Assembly: GCA_910578555.1 (NCBI GenBank)
Contig: CAJTPS010000019.1
Location: 1-51,259 of the forward strand
From: an uncultured Lachnospiraceae bacterium
GTDB taxonomy: Bacteria; Bacillota; Clostridia; Lachnospirales; Lachnospiraceae
DNA length: 51,259 nt
Reading direction: 5' to 3'
Shown here piece after piece: positions 41,135 to 49,504 of the stretch. Under the pieces are notes generated by a model. That model was not told where the DNA came from. It searched no databases and saw nothing but the letters and a program-made list of their open reading frames with translations. How positions within the stretch are numbered: position 1 is the stretch's first letter; the number at the start of each line of letters is the position of its first letter. Position numbers and translations under genes: made by a program.

Positions 41135-42166
41135 ATGGAACAGCGTGTCAGGATCGTGGATATTGCGGAGGAACTGGGCGTGAGTACCGCTACGGTATCC
41201 AACGTGATCCATGGTAAAACGAAGAAGATCTCCGATCAGACAGTGCGGCGGGTACAGGAACTTCTGGAAAGGCGGCAGTACATTCCCAGCATGGCGGGAA
41301 TCCTGCTTTCACAGAATAACTCCCGTATCATTGGCGTGGTAGTGAACGATCATATCAAATACGAAGGAAGGGTACTGGAGGACGGATTTGTGGCCGCGGC
41401 GCTTAACGCGCTTTTATTTGAACTGGAGGAGTCCGGTTACTTTATGATGGTCCGTGCGGCGGACGACTGGAACGAGATCGTGCGTTTCGCCTCCATGTGG
41501 AATATGGATGGTCTGGTGCTGATGGGATTTTGTGAGAATGACTATGAGAGCCTTCGGGAGAAAATGCATATTCCTTTTGTGGTTTACGACGGGTATTTTG
41601 AGGAGAACGGGCGGATCTGTAATCTCATTATTGATAATTTTGAGGGCGGACGGCAGGTCGGAGAGTATCTGTACCACATGGGACATCGCAGGATCTTGTG
41701 TGTCTCTGACAATGACATCTGCGTGGACAAAGACCGGATGGACGGCTGTCTGGCAGGGGTGCTGGCAGCTGCGCAGGCGAGCGGCTGCGCAGCGCAGACC
41801 GACCGGCTGCAGGTTCCCATGAGCCGTCGGGAAAGGCTGCGGTTTTATGAAGAACAGCTGCCGGTGATCAGACGGTATACGGCAGTATTTGTAGTGTCCG
41901 ATGCCTATGCGGTGGAACTGCTTTGTTTTATGCAGCAACACCGGATCAGGGTGCCGGAGGAAATCTCTGTCGTCGGTTTTGATGATACGGTGTTGAGCAG
42001 GAACTGTTATCCGGCGCTTACCACGGTGGGACAGGATGCGAAGGGGCGTGCGAAAGCGGCGGTACAGGCTTTGCGCGAACTGCGGGAGGGAAGTCTTGAG
42101 AACCCTGTGCGCAGGCTTCCGGTAGAGCTTGTCCGGCGGGAGAGCGTGGCGGAAGTAAATAGATGA
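41135..42166 (+). CDS. LacI family transcriptional regulator
   Basis: 343 residues from the ATG at 41135 (AGGAGG nine bases upstream). The N-terminal HTH and hinge are canonical: RIVDIAEELGVSTATVSNVI, VQELLERRQYIPSMAGILLS. The periplasmic-binding-like effector domain follows (IIGVVVNDHIKYEG, GLVLMGFCENDYESL, LIIDNFEGGRQVGEYLYHMG, ISVVGFDDTVLSR, LTTVGQDAKGRAKAAVQAL). Regulates sugar or nucleoside use in relatives. No sugar operon is adjacent, so the target is elsewhere or autoregulatory. Confidence 0.95.
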   Translation: MEQRVRIVDIAEELGVSTATVSNVIHGKTKKISDQTVRRVQELLERRQYIPSMAGILLSQNNSRIIGVVVNDHIKYEGRVLEDGFVAAALNALLFELEESGYFMMVRAADDWNEIVRFASMWNMDGLVLMGFCENDYESLREKMHIPFVVYDGYFEENGRICNLIIDNFEGGRQVGEYLYHMGHRRILCVSDNDICVDKDRMDGCLAGVLAAAQASGCAAQTDRLQVPMSRRERLRFYEEQLPVIRRYTAVFVVSDAYAVELLCFMQQHRIRVPEEISVVGFDDTVLSRNCYPALTTVGQDAKGRAKAAVQALRELREGSLENPVRRLPVELVRRESVAEVNR

Positions 42167-42368
42167 TCATAACCGTTTCCGGAGCTTGATAAATGGCAGT
42201 GAGCCATATGTGAACGAACTCGTTTACCTTTTCACGTTTTTGTAGTAAGATATAGATAGTCAGCATATATAGTAAAGCCGGATTACACTTATGGAAACAT
42301 TTTACAGACAGCCGGCGTGATAGAAGCGTAAGAAGGATGTGGTGAAGTCCGCCGGAGCGGTGCCGTAT

Positions 42369-43214
42369 ATGAAGAAGAGCGTGTTTAGCAATGCAGTCTT
42401 GAAAAATATAGCGTATGTGACCATGTTCATCGACCACTTTTTTGCCGTTGTATTTCTGGAGATGATCAGACAGCAGTCCGCGGCAGGAGGCGAAACGACA
42501 CGGATGCGGGGAGCATACTCTGCCGGAAGAGCGGTGGGCAGGATTGCTTTTGTGTTATTTGCTTATCTGGCGGTGGAGGGTTTTCGGTATACCAGAAGCA
42601 GACGGGCCTATTTATTGCGGCTGGGGATTTTCGCGCTGGTATCGGAGGTGCCGTTTGATCTGGCTTTTTCGGGGCAGATGATAGATCACGGGAGCCAGAA
42701 CGTGTATTTTACTTTGTTTCTGGGTGTTCTCGCGCTGGTGATCTGGGAGTGGGCAGGAGAGAATGTACGACAGCTGCAGCGCTGCCATGTAAGCCGGCGC
42801 GCCACGGACTGGCGGGTTTGTGTGGTGGTATTTCACATGCTGCAGCTTGGCGGGGTGGCGTGCTGTTGTGTGGCGGCGTATGCAATGCATACCGATTATA
42901 AGTATATGGGTGTGCTGCTGATCGTTACCTTTTATCTTATGCATGACAGGGGACTGCTGCCTGTAATTGTGACGGCGGGCAGCGTGATGCTGCTTGGTAT
43001 ATGGAGCGTGAACTGTCTGAAGTACAAAGATGTGTATACGGTATCGTATCTGCTGCGTTTTTCCATGCGGGAACTGTACGGGCTGGCGGCGTTTGTGCCG
43101 ATCATGCTCTATGACGGGAGCAAGGGGCGCCAGCTTCCGAAGGCGGTCTGCTATGGCTTCTATCCGGCGCATCTGCTGTTGCTGCATTGGGTGGCAGAGA
43201 CTATAGCGGGGTAA
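42369..43214 (+). CDS. TraX family membrane protein
   Basis: 281 residues from the ATG at 42369; GTG codons at 42336 and 42339 are in frame and could extend it by ten residues. TraX signatures: LKNIAYVTMFIDHFFAVVF, AVGRIAFVLFAYLAVEGFRY, AYLLRLGIFALVSEVPFDLA, NVYFTLFLGVLALVIWEW, and the final CYGFYPAHLLLLHWV. About eight membrane helices. In F plasmids TraX acetylates pilin; chromosomal clostridial copies are acyltransferase-like proteins of unknown substrate. Confidence 0.88.
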   Translation: MKKSVFSNAVLKNIAYVTMFIDHFFAVVFLEMIRQQSAAGGETTRMRGAYSAGRAVGRIAFVLFAYLAVEGFRYTRSRRAYLLRLGIFALVSEVPFDLAFSGQMIDHGSQNVYFTLFLGVLALVIWEWAGENVRQLQRCHVSRRATDWRVCVVVFHMLQLGGVACCCVAAYAMHTDYKYMGVLLIVTFYLMHDRGLLPVIVTAGSVMLLGIWSVNCLKYKDVYTVSYLLRFSMRELYGLAAFVPIMLYDGSKGRQLPKAVCYGFYPAHLLLLHWVAETIAG

Positions 43215-43241
43215 GAATGGAATGTTACTATGGGAGAATAT

Positions 43242-43688
43242 ATGAAGACGGTCTGCGCAAGGATCGGAGAGGACATCAAACAGTATGGTTTTGCGGGTGT
43301 GATCCTGCTCTTATATACCGTCATCGTTAATCTGCTCTTTCATGCGTTCTGTCCGTCGGTGATCCTGTGCGGACTGCCTTGTCCGGGCTGCGGGCTCACC
43401 AGAGCTGCGGTGTGTGTCATGACGGGCAGATGGCAGCAGGCATGGCGGCTTAATCCGGTGATTTTTCCCGTTGTATTGACAGCGGTTTACTTTGCATGGA
43501 ACCGGTATTTGCTTGGACACCGGGCGAAGGGACTCAAGTGGTGCATGATTGTGATCGCGGTACTGCTGATCATTACCTATCTTGTGCGGATGTACCTGTA
43601 TTTTCCGGACAGGGAGCCTTACGTCTATACGGCGGATAACATGCTGGCACAGATATATCACCTGTATCGGCGGATTGGGCACAAATGA
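43242..43688 (+). CDS. DUF2752 family membrane protein
   Basis: GGGAGA at 43232-43237 favours the ATG at 43242 over 43230, giving 148 residues. The diagnostic DUF2752 motif CGLPCPGCGLTRAAVCVMTG is present with its CPxCGxTR core, followed by the amphipathic QQAWRLNPVIF and two more membrane helices. DUF2752 genes often neighbour small Q/N-rich two-helix membrane proteins, as here. Function unknown; the Cys pair suggests metal or redox binding. Confidence 0.9.
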   Translation: MKTVCARIGEDIKQYGFAGVILLLYTVIVNLLFHAFCPSVILCGLPCPGCGLTRAAVCVMTGRWQQAWRLNPVIFPVVLTAVYFAWNRYLLGHRAKGLKWCMIVIAVLLIITYLVRMYLYFPDREPYVYTADNMLAQIYHLYRRIGHK

Positions 43689-43694
43689 ATACAG

Positions 43695-43741
43695 AATTGA
43701 AAGACGGGGCGTTTTTGGTTTCGTATGTCCGCCTTTTAATT
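43695..43741 (+). terminator. Possible terminator between DUF2752 and the next gene
   Basis: AATTGAAAGACGG pairs with CCGCCTTTTAATT (one mismatch, one G-U) across a 21-base T-rich loop. There is no clean T run after the stem, so the call is moderate. Confidence 0.4.
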
Positions 43742-43785
43742 GATAAAAAGCAACTGTAATGTTATATCAGAAAACGGAGGAAACT

Positions 43786-44235
43786 ATGGAAGAGAACAAC
43801 ATGAATCAGGGTTACGGAGAAGGCGGCGGGCAGCCGAATGAAGGCTGTCAAAACGGCGGCTATATAAATGCCGGACAGCCGAATGACAATTATCAGAATA
43901 ACAGTTACCAGAATAGCAGCTATTCAGGGAACAATTACCAGAACAGCGGCTATCAGAATACTTACCAGCCCTACAACAACACACAGCCCTATCAGAACGG
44001 ACAGCTTGAACTGGAAGAGCCTGTCAAGATCAGCGAGTGGGTTCTGTCGCTTGTGCTGCTGATGATTCCCTGTGTCAATATCATCATGATGTTTGTATGG
44101 GCATTCAGCAGCACCGAGAAGAAGAGCAAATCCAATTTCTTCAAGGCATATCTGATCTTCTTCGCGATTTCTATGGCGTTTGTGGTGCTGATCTGGTTCG
44201 CAATTATCTTTTTTACTGCGGCGATGCTCAGTTAA
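43786..44235 (+). CDS. Q/N/Y-rich two-helix membrane protein (TM2/CD225-like layout)
   Basis: 149 residues from the ATG at 43786 (GGAGG seven bases upstream). Residues 10-75 are low complexity, with repeats of the type YQNxxY and NNYQNSGYQN. Residues 85-150 hold two hydrophobic helices (SEWVLSLVLLMIPCVNIIMM and FFKAYLIFFAISMAFVVLIW) with a short basic loop between them (STEKKSKSN). This layout is shared by dispanin/CD225-like bacterial proteins that neighbour DUF2752. Its stop codon overlaps that of the methyltransferase gene on the other strand by four bases (TTAA). Confidence 0.75.
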   Translation: MEENNMNQGYGEGGGQPNEGCQNGGYINAGQPNDNYQNNSYQNSSYSGNNYQNSGYQNTYQPYNNTQPYQNGQLELEEPVKISEWVLSLVLLMIPCVNIIMMFVWAFSSTEKKSKSNFFKAYLIFFAISMAFVVLIWFAIIFFTAAMLS

Positions 44236-45098
44236 ACGGAGCCGGTCCAGCGTCCGGAGGCGCCGCAGGGCAGAACGAGGCCGTTTGCGGTGACCGGCAG
44301 ACCGATCTCGGAAGACTCTGTGCGGCCGCCGAAGACAGGTACGAGGGCGGACTCCATCATATAAGTCAGCACAGCGGGCTGCAGCCCCGTGGTGTAGGAA
44401 TTAATTAAGAAAAACAGGGCATCTTTTGACAGAATCTGCGCGGTGAGCCGGAGGAAGGGAAAGATGCTCTCTTCTATTTTCCAGATTTCGCCCTTGGGGC
44501 CTCTGCCGTAGGAGGGCGGGTCCATAATGATGGCGTCGTATGTATTGCCGCGGCGGATCTCACGTTCCACGAATTTGACACAGTCATCCACCAGCCAGCG
44601 GATCGGGGCATCGGCAAGCCCGGAGGCGGCGGCGTTTTCTTTGGCCCATGTGACCATGCCCTTAGAGGCGTCCACATGTGTGACGTTTGCGCCTGCCTGT
44701 GCACAGGCCAGTGTAGCGCCGCCGGTGTAGGCGAACAGGTTTAATACTTTTACCGGTCTGCCGGCGCTTTTTATTATAGAAGAAACCCAATCCCAGTTGA
44801 CAGCCTGCTCGGGAAAAAGCCCGGTATGCTTAAAGCTGAAAGGCTTTAAATGAAACGTCAGATTCTTATACTGTATGCTCCATTCCTGTGGCAGATGAAA
44901 GAACTCCCATTCGCCGCCGCCCTTCGAACTGCGGTGATAGTGACCGTTCTTATGATTCCAGCGTCTGTCCGCCCGTTCGGTGTCCCAGATGACCTGCGGG
45001 TCGGGACGCACCAGGATATAGTCGCCCCAGCGCTCCAGTTTCTCCCCGCGGGAGGTGTCAATTACTTCGTAGTCTTTCCAGTTGTCAGCGATCCACAT
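44232..45098 (-). CDS. SAM-dependent methyltransferase, RlmI/RlmK-like (PF10672)
   Basis: 288 residues. A short N-terminal part (MWIADNWKDYEVIDTSRGEK, WSIQYKNLTFHLKPFSFKHT) is followed by a Rossmann methyltransferase with motif I KVLNLFAYTGGATLACAQAG, the acidic strand THVDASKG and motif IV AIIMDPPSYGRGPKGEIWKI. This fits 23S rRNA (cytosine or guanine) methyltransferases of the RlmI/RlmK group, but the substrate is not proven here and the PUA domain is absent. The gene faces away from the S10 operon. Confidence 0.85.
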   Translation of the reverse strand: MWIADNWKDYEVIDTSRGEKLERWGDYILVRPDPQVIWDTERADRRWNHKNGHYHRSSKGGGEWEFFHLPQEWSIQYKNLTFHLKPFSFKHTGLFPEQAVNWDWVSSIIKSAGRPVKVLNLFAYTGGATLACAQAGANVTHVDASKGMVTWAKENAAASGLADAPIRWLVDDCVKFVEREIRRGNTYDAIIMDPPSYGRGPKGEIWKIEESIFPFLRLTAQILSKDALFFLINSYTTGLQPAVLTYMMESALVPVFGGRTESSEIGLPVTANGLVLPCGASGRWTGSV

Positions 45099-45329
45099 GT
45101 GTATGTCCTTTCGTTACTGTTGAGTCTTTTGACAGTTGAGCAGTCTTGGCCGCATTGCGCTAAGCTGCATGGTACCGTGCACAAAAGCTTTACACGAAAC
45201 AACAATAAGGATATCATAGAAAAAGGATTTCGTACAGACGGCAAGTTCGTTTGCCTGTATGCAAAAAAAGCTTCTGAAAAAATTACTGAAAATATATGAA
45301 AAAAATTTTACATTTTTACTAAAAAATAC

Positions 45330-45358
45330 TTGCATCCTAAAAAAACATCATGTATACT
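45330..45358 (+). promoter_or_regulatory. Main promoter of the S10 ribosomal operon
   Basis: TTGCAT (45330-45335), 17 bases, TATACT (45353-45358), preceded by an A/T-rich stretch with A tracts (45298-45327) that could act as an UP element. Transcription would start near 45365. The 45099-45329 gap otherwise shows no gene. Confidence 0.75.
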
Positions 45359-45364
45359 AATCAT

Positions 45365-45599
45365 TGCTGTGGCATGATAGCTGTGAAGCGTGAGGTTGCT
45401 GCCTTCGTGGCAGGTTTTCCGTGGAGCGAATGTCAAGTTAGGAAACTGACGACAAGTCACTGTACAAGCAAGAATGTCCGGTATAACCGGAAACAACGTG
45501 GTTGGTGTCTCGCAAGAGCAGGACACACACGGGAGAGTGTACAGTCACCGCTTGTCGTACTTAAGAGTTAAAAAGTGCGAAAAGGAGGCGACTTTTTTT
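45365..45599 (+). promoter_or_regulatory. Structured S10 operon leader RNA
   Basis: A 235-base untranslated leader. An outer stem pairs GACAAG (45451-45456) with CTTGTC (45551-45556) and ACTGTACA (45459-45466) with TGTACAGT (45538-45545), enclosing two hairpins: TCCGG/CCGGA (45477-45491) and GTGTC/GACAC (45505-45526). Finally AAAAAGT (from about 45570) can pair with ACTTTTT, leaving the AAGGAGG ribosome binding site of rpsJ in the loop. The arrangement suits autoregulation by a ribosomal protein, L4 being the precedent in E. coli, but that is inference. Confidence 0.65.
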
Positions 45600-45917
45600 A
45601 TGGCAAGTCAAGTAATGAGAATTACACTCAAGGCTTATGATCATCAGTTGGTTGATGCATCAGCGAAAAAAATCATCGAAACAGTGAAGAAGAACGGATC
45701 TCAGGTGAGCGGACCGGTACCGCTTCCGACCAAGAAGGAAGTTGTTACGATCCTCAGGGCGGTTCATAAGTATAAGGACTCCAGAGAGCAGTTCGAGCAG
45801 AGAACTCACAAGAGACTCATTGATATTATCACACCGACCCCCAAGACGGTGGATGCGCTGCAGAGATTAGAGATGCCCGCAGGTGTGTATATCGACATCA
45901 AGATGAAAAACAAATAA
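45600..45917 (+). CDS. rpsJ: 30S ribosomal protein S10
   Basis: 105 residues, standard length. Conserved text includes MRITLKAYDHQLVDASAKKI, GPVPLPTKKEVVTILRAVHK and THKRLIDIITPTPKTVDALQ. S10 sits in the head of the 30S subunit and also acts in antitermination as NusE. First gene of the operon; the ATG at 45600 follows AAGGAGG with a longer than usual 11-base spacer that runs through Ts. Confidence 0.98.
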   Translation: MASQVMRITLKAYDHQLVDASAKKIIETVKKNGSQVSGPVPLPTKKEVVTILRAVHKYKDSREQFEQRTHKRLIDIITPTPKTVDALQRLEMPAGVYIDIKMKNK

Positions 45918-46054
45918 GACCCCTACTAGGACGACCCGTGAAGTAAATTGCTTCGTAACTGACTTCGCGAGCAGATTCCTGCGGAACCGGCTCGATGTGG
46001 AAGAAGATGTTTGCTTTTTGCGGGTCCGCTGTAGAACAACAGGAGGTAAAAGGA

Positions 46055-46741
46055 ATGAAGAAAGCTATTTTAGCAACAAAAGTCGGAATGACTCAAATCT
46101 TCGGCGAAGACGGAACATTAACACCCGTTACCGTACTTCAGGCAGGACCTTGTGCGGTGACACAGGTTAAAACAGTGGAGAACGACGGTTACAGTGCGGT
46201 ACAGGTCGGCTTCATTGATAAGAAAGACAAAATTGTCAACAAAGACAAAGGCGGTAAGAAAGAAGTAGTGCACAGACACGGTGTCAATAAGGCACAGAAA
46301 GGTCACTTTGATAAAGCGGGTGTATCCGGCAAGAGATTTGTAAGAGAACTTAAGCTGGACAATGCGGAAGAGTACGCACTCGGAAGCGAGATCAAGGCAG
46401 ACATCTTCGAAGCAGGTGATCGCGTTGACGCAACTGCAATCTCTAAAGGTAAGGGATTCCAGGGTGCAATCAAGAGACATGGTCAGCACAGAGGACCTAT
46501 GACTCACGGTTCTAAATTCCATCGCCATCAGGGTTCCAATGGCGCATGTTCCTCACCGAGCAAGGTGTTCAAGGGTAAAGGCATGCCGGGACATATGGGC
46601 TGCGTAAGGGTAACGGTTCAGAACCTTACAATCGTAAGGGTTGACGCGGACAAGAATCTGATTCTTGTCAAAGGCGCTGTGCCGGGACCGAGAAAAGCCT
46701 TGGTAACCATTAAAGAGACAACTAAGGTGGATGCGAAATAG
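46055..46741 (+). CDS. rplC: 50S ribosomal protein L3
   Basis: 228 residues from the ATG at 46055 (AGGAGG nine bases upstream). Opens KKAILATKVGMTQIFGEDGT; the long central loop has KGKGFQGAIKRHGQHRGPMT and SNGACSSPSKVFKGKGMPGH, which reaches the peptidyl-transferase centre. The 137-base spacer after rpsJ contains small hairpins (for example GAAGT/CTTC) but no separate promoter I can defend. Confidence 0.98.
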   Translation: MKKAILATKVGMTQIFGEDGTLTPVTVLQAGPCAVTQVKTVENDGYSAVQVGFIDKKDKIVNKDKGGKKEVVHRHGVNKAQKGHFDKAGVSGKRFVRELKLDNAEEYALGSEIKADIFEAGDRVDATAISKGKGFQGAIKRHGQHRGPMTHGSKFHRHQGSNGACSSPSKVFKGKGMPGHMGCVRVTVQNLTIVRVDADKNLILVKGAVPGPRKALVTIKETTKVDAK

Positions 46742-46776
46742 TGACCTGAGTCACAGATGAAAGGAGGACCATTCAG

Positions 46777-47397
46777 ATGGCAAACGTATCTGTTTATAAT
46801 ATGGAAGGTAAGGAAGTCGGCAAGATGGACTTAAACGATGCGGTATTTGGTGTCGAGATCAATGAACACTTAGTACACATGGCAGTTGTCCAGACACTTG
46901 CCAATAAGCGTCAGGGAACACAGAAAGCAAAGACTCGTTCCGAAGTGTCCGGCGGCGGCAGAAAGCCCTGGAGACAGAAGGGAACAGGTCATGCAAGACA
47001 GGGTTCTACAAGAGCGCCTCAGTGGAAGGGCGGCGGTGTTGTATTCGCACCCGTTCCGAGAGATTACTCTTTCAAATTAAATAAGAAAGAGAAACAGGTG
47101 GCTCTCAAGTCTGTGCTGACCAGCAGAGTACAGGACAACAAGCTGATCGTATTAGACGAGTTAAAGCTGGATGAGATCAAGACAAAGAAGTTTAAAGAAG
47201 TTATGGATAACCTGAAAGTAGAGAAGGCAATGGTAGTAATCGGAGAGCAGGACAAGAACGTGATTCTTTCCGCGAGAAATCTTCCTACAGTATCCACGGC
47301 AGTAGCAGAAAATATCAATGTGTATGATATCTTAAAGGGCGATACTTTAGTAATCACTAAGGACGCCGTAGCAAAGATCGAGGAGGTGTATGCATAA
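46777..47397 (+). CDS. rplD: 50S ribosomal protein L4
   Basis: 206 residues. AAAGGAGG precedes the ATG. Conserved text includes QTLANKRQGTQKAKTRSEVS, GGGRKPWRQKGTGHARQGST (the loop at the exit tunnel) and LNKKEKQVALKSVLTSR. In E. coli L4 binds the S10 leader and represses the operon; the equivalent here is untested. The stop codon overlaps the rplW start (TAATG). Confidence 0.98.
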   Translation: MANVSVYNMEGKEVGKMDLNDAVFGVEINEHLVHMAVVQTLANKRQGTQKAKTRSEVSGGGRKPWRQKGTGHARQGSTRAPQWKGGGVVFAPVPRDYSFKLNKKEKQVALKSVLTSRVQDNKLIVLDELKLDEIKTKKFKEVMDNLKVEKAMVVIGEQDKNVILSARNLPTVSTAVAENINVYDILKGDTLVITKDAVAKIEEVYA

Positions 47398-47696
47398 TGG
47401 CAGCAATTCAGTATTATGATGTAATCCTCAAACCAGTGATCACAGAGAAGAGCATGGCAGGCATGAGCGAGAAGAAATATACTTTCCTGGTTCATCCCGA
47501 GGCCAATAAGACGCAGATCAAAGAAGCTGTTGAGAAGATGTTTGAAGGAACGAAGGTAGCCAAGGTCAACACGATGAACATGGACGGCAAGACCAAGAGA
47601 CGTGGTATGGTATACGGCAAGACGGCCAAGACCAAGAAGGCGATCGTACAGTTGACACAGGACAGCAAGGACATTGAGATCTTTGCAGGCCTCTAA
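47397..47696 (+). CDS. rplW: 50S ribosomal protein L23
   Basis: 99 residues, translationally coupled to rplD by a one-base overlap. Conserved text: YYDVILKPVITEKSMAGMS, FLVHPEANKTQIKEAVEKMF and TKRRGMVYGKTAKTKKAIVQ. L23 lies at the tunnel exit and is the docking point for trigger factor and SRP. A palindromic element starts three bases after its stop codon. Confidence 0.98.
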   Translation: MAAIQYYDVILKPVITEKSMAGMSEKKYTFLVHPEANKTQIKEAVEKMFEGTKVAKVNTMNMDGKTKRRGMVYGKTAKTKKAIVQLTQDSKDIEIFAGL

Positions 47697-47698
47697 CA

Positions 47699-47781
47699 AA
47701 ACGAAGAGTTTTTCTAAGGCGTCTGAAAACGCCGCCTAAGAAAAACTACAGCTTCGTTTGAGAGAATCGCAAGCGATTCTC
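47699..47781 (+). repeat. S10-operon palindromic element, copy 1
   Basis: Outer stem AAACGAAG (47699-47706) with CTTCGTTT (47752-47759); inner stem TTTTTCTAAGGCG with CGCCGCCTAAGAAAAA (one mismatch); then a separate hairpin GAGAATCGC/GCGATTCTC (47762-47781). Copies 2-4 lie at 48667, 51114 and 51204. The inner core is conserved while the outer stem changes on both sides. Confidence 0.85.
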
Positions 47782-47821
47782 CGGGATAGATGAGAATTTG
47801 TAGAAAAGGAGATAAGAGATC

Positions 47822-48664
47822 ATGGGAATTAAGACATACAACCCCTATACACCGTCAAGACGTAATATGACCGGTTCTGATTTCTCTGAGATCACGAAGA
47901 AGACACCTGAGAAAGCGCTCTGCACTTCTCTTAAGAAGAATGCGGGACGTAACAATCAGGGTAAGATCACGGTCAGACACCACGGCGGTGGAAGCAGAAG
48001 ATTATACAGAAACATTGATTTCAAGAGAAATAAAGATGGTATTCAGGCTAAGGTAATCGGTATCGAGTACGATCCCAACAGAACAGCAAACATTGCGCTG
48101 ATCTGCTACGAGGACGGCGAGAAGGCATATATCCTCGCACCGGAAGGTCTGACAGACGGCATGAAAGTTATGAACGGTCCCGAGGCGGAAGTAAGAGTAG
48201 GCAACTGCTTACCGTTATCCGCGATTCCGGTAGGTACACTGGTTCATAATATCGAGTTATATCCCGGCAAGGGCGGACAGATGGTTCGTTCTGCGGGCAA
48301 CAGTGCACAGCTTATGGCTAAGGAAGGCAAGTATGCGACACTTAGACTTCCCTCCGGTGAAATGAGAATGGTTCCGATCGTATGTCGTGCGACAGTAGGA
48401 ACGGTCGGCAATGTAGATCACAACCTGATTAAGATCGGTAAAGCAGGACGTAAGCGCCACATGGGAATCCGTCCTACGGTTCGCGGTTCCGTTATGAACC
48501 CGAATGACCATCCGCACGGCGGTGGTGAGGGTAGAGCACCGATCGGTCGTCCTGGTCCATGCACACCCTGGGGCAAACCTGCACTCGGCTTGAAGACGCG
48601 TAAGAAGAAGAAAGCGTCCAATAAGCTGATCGTAAGAAGAAGAGACGGCAGAGCGATTAAATAA
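47822..48664 (+). CDS. rplB: 50S ribosomal protein L2
   Basis: 280 residues (usual 273-280). Opens GIKTYNPYTPSRRNMTGSDF; contains KITVRHHGGGSRRLYRNIDF, the RNA-binding core, and the C-terminal GVVMNP-type segment as RGSVMNPNDHPHGGGEGRAP, with the His residues next to the peptidyl-transferase centre. AAAGGAG precedes the ATG. It lies between palindromic elements 1 and 2. Confidence 0.98.
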   Translation: MGIKTYNPYTPSRRNMTGSDFSEITKKTPEKALCTSLKKNAGRNNQGKITVRHHGGGSRRLYRNIDFKRNKDGIQAKVIGIEYDPNRTANIALICYEDGEKAYILAPEGLTDGMKVMNGPEAEVRVGNCLPLSAIPVGTLVHNIELYPGKGGQMVRSAGNSAQLMAKEGKYATLRLPSGEMRMVPIVCRATVGTVGNVDHNLIKIGKAGRKRHMGIRPTVRGSVMNPNDHPHGGGEGRAPIGRPGPCTPWGKPALGLKTRKKKKASNKLIVRRRDGRAIK

Positions 48665-48666
48665 CA

Positions 48667-48751
48667 AGCCGAAGAGAATTTCTAAGGCGTCAGAGAACGC
48701 CGCCTAAGAAACTCTACGACTTCGGCTGGAAGAATTGCGGGGCAATTCTTC
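48667..48751 (+). repeat. S10-operon palindromic element, copy 2
   Basis: Outer stem AGCCGAAG (48667-48674) with CTTCGGCT (48720-48727); inner core TTTCTAAGGCG/CGCCGCCTAAGAAA; then GAAGAATTGC/GCAATTCTTC (48729-48751). Compared with copy 1, outer-stem bases changed on both strands so that pairing is kept. Confidence 0.85.
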
Positions 48752-48791
48752 AGAGTCTGTGAGAATATGAAAATAAATTAGGAGGTTTGAA

Positions 48792-49073
48792 ATGGCTAGA
48801 TCACTGAAAAAAGGACCGTTTGCAGATGCGAGCTTATTGAAGAAAGTAGATGCTTTGAATGCGTCAGGACAGAAACAGGTTATTAAGACCTGGTCCCGCC
48901 GTTCTACGATCTTCCCTTCTTTCGTGGGACACACATTTGCTGTGCATGACGGAAGAAAGCACGTACCGGTATATGTTACGGAGGACATGGTTGGTCATAA
49001 GCTCGGCGAGTTCGTGGCTACCAGAACTTATAGAGGACATGATAAGGACGAGAGAAAGTCCAAAGTTCGCTAA
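48792..49073 (+). CDS. rpsS: 30S ribosomal protein S19
   Basis: 93 residues. Conserved text: ARSLKKGPFADASLLKKVDA, IKTWSRRSTIFPSFVGHTFA and MVGHKLGEFVATRTYRGH. Part of the 30S head, near S13 and the A-site finger. AGGAGG precedes the ATG by six bases. Confidence 0.98.
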   Translation: MARSLKKGPFADASLLKKVDALNASGQKQVIKTWSRRSTIFPSFVGHTFAVHDGRKHVPVYVTEDMVGHKLGEFVATRTYRGHDKDERKSKVR

Positions 49074-49094
49074 TTTGAAAGGAGGCTTAAATCT

Positions 49095-49481
49095 ATGGCT
49101 AAAGGACATAGATCCCAGATAAAGAGAGAGAGAAACGCGAATAAAGATACAAGACCCTCCGCTAAGCTGTCTTACGCAAGAGTGTCTGTTCAGAAAGCGT
49201 GTTTCGTATTGGATGCCATCAGAGGAAAAGATGTGGAGACAGCGCTTGCAATCCTTGCATACAATCCCAGATACGCATCAAGCATCATTAAGAAGCTGTT
49301 AGAGTCTGCAGTCGCTAACGCAGAGAACAACAACGGCATGAATGTGGAGAACCTTTATATTGCAGAGTGTTATGCAAACAAAGGGCCGACCATGAAGAGA
49401 GTAAGACCGAGAGCACAGGGCAGAGCTTACAGGATCGAGAAGAGAATGAGCCACATCACGATCGTGCTTGATGAAAGATAG
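49095..49481 (+). CDS. rplV: 50S ribosomal protein L22
   Basis: 128 residues. Conserved text: KLSYARVSVQKACFVLDAIR, ALAILAYNPRYASSIIKKLL and the hairpin reaching the exit tunnel, KRVRPRAQGRAYRIEKRMSH. The N-terminus is about 15 residues longer than in short homologues (KGHRSQIKRERNANKDTRPS), as is common in Lachnospiraceae. AAAGGAGG precedes the ATG. Confidence 0.98.
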   Translation: MAKGHRSQIKRERNANKDTRPSAKLSYARVSVQKACFVLDAIRGKDVETALAILAYNPRYASSIIKKLLESAVANAENNNGMNVENLYIAECYANKGPTMKRVRPRAQGRAYRIEKRMSHITIVLDER

Positions 49482-49504
49482 GATCATATAGGAAGGAGAA
49501 CAAC

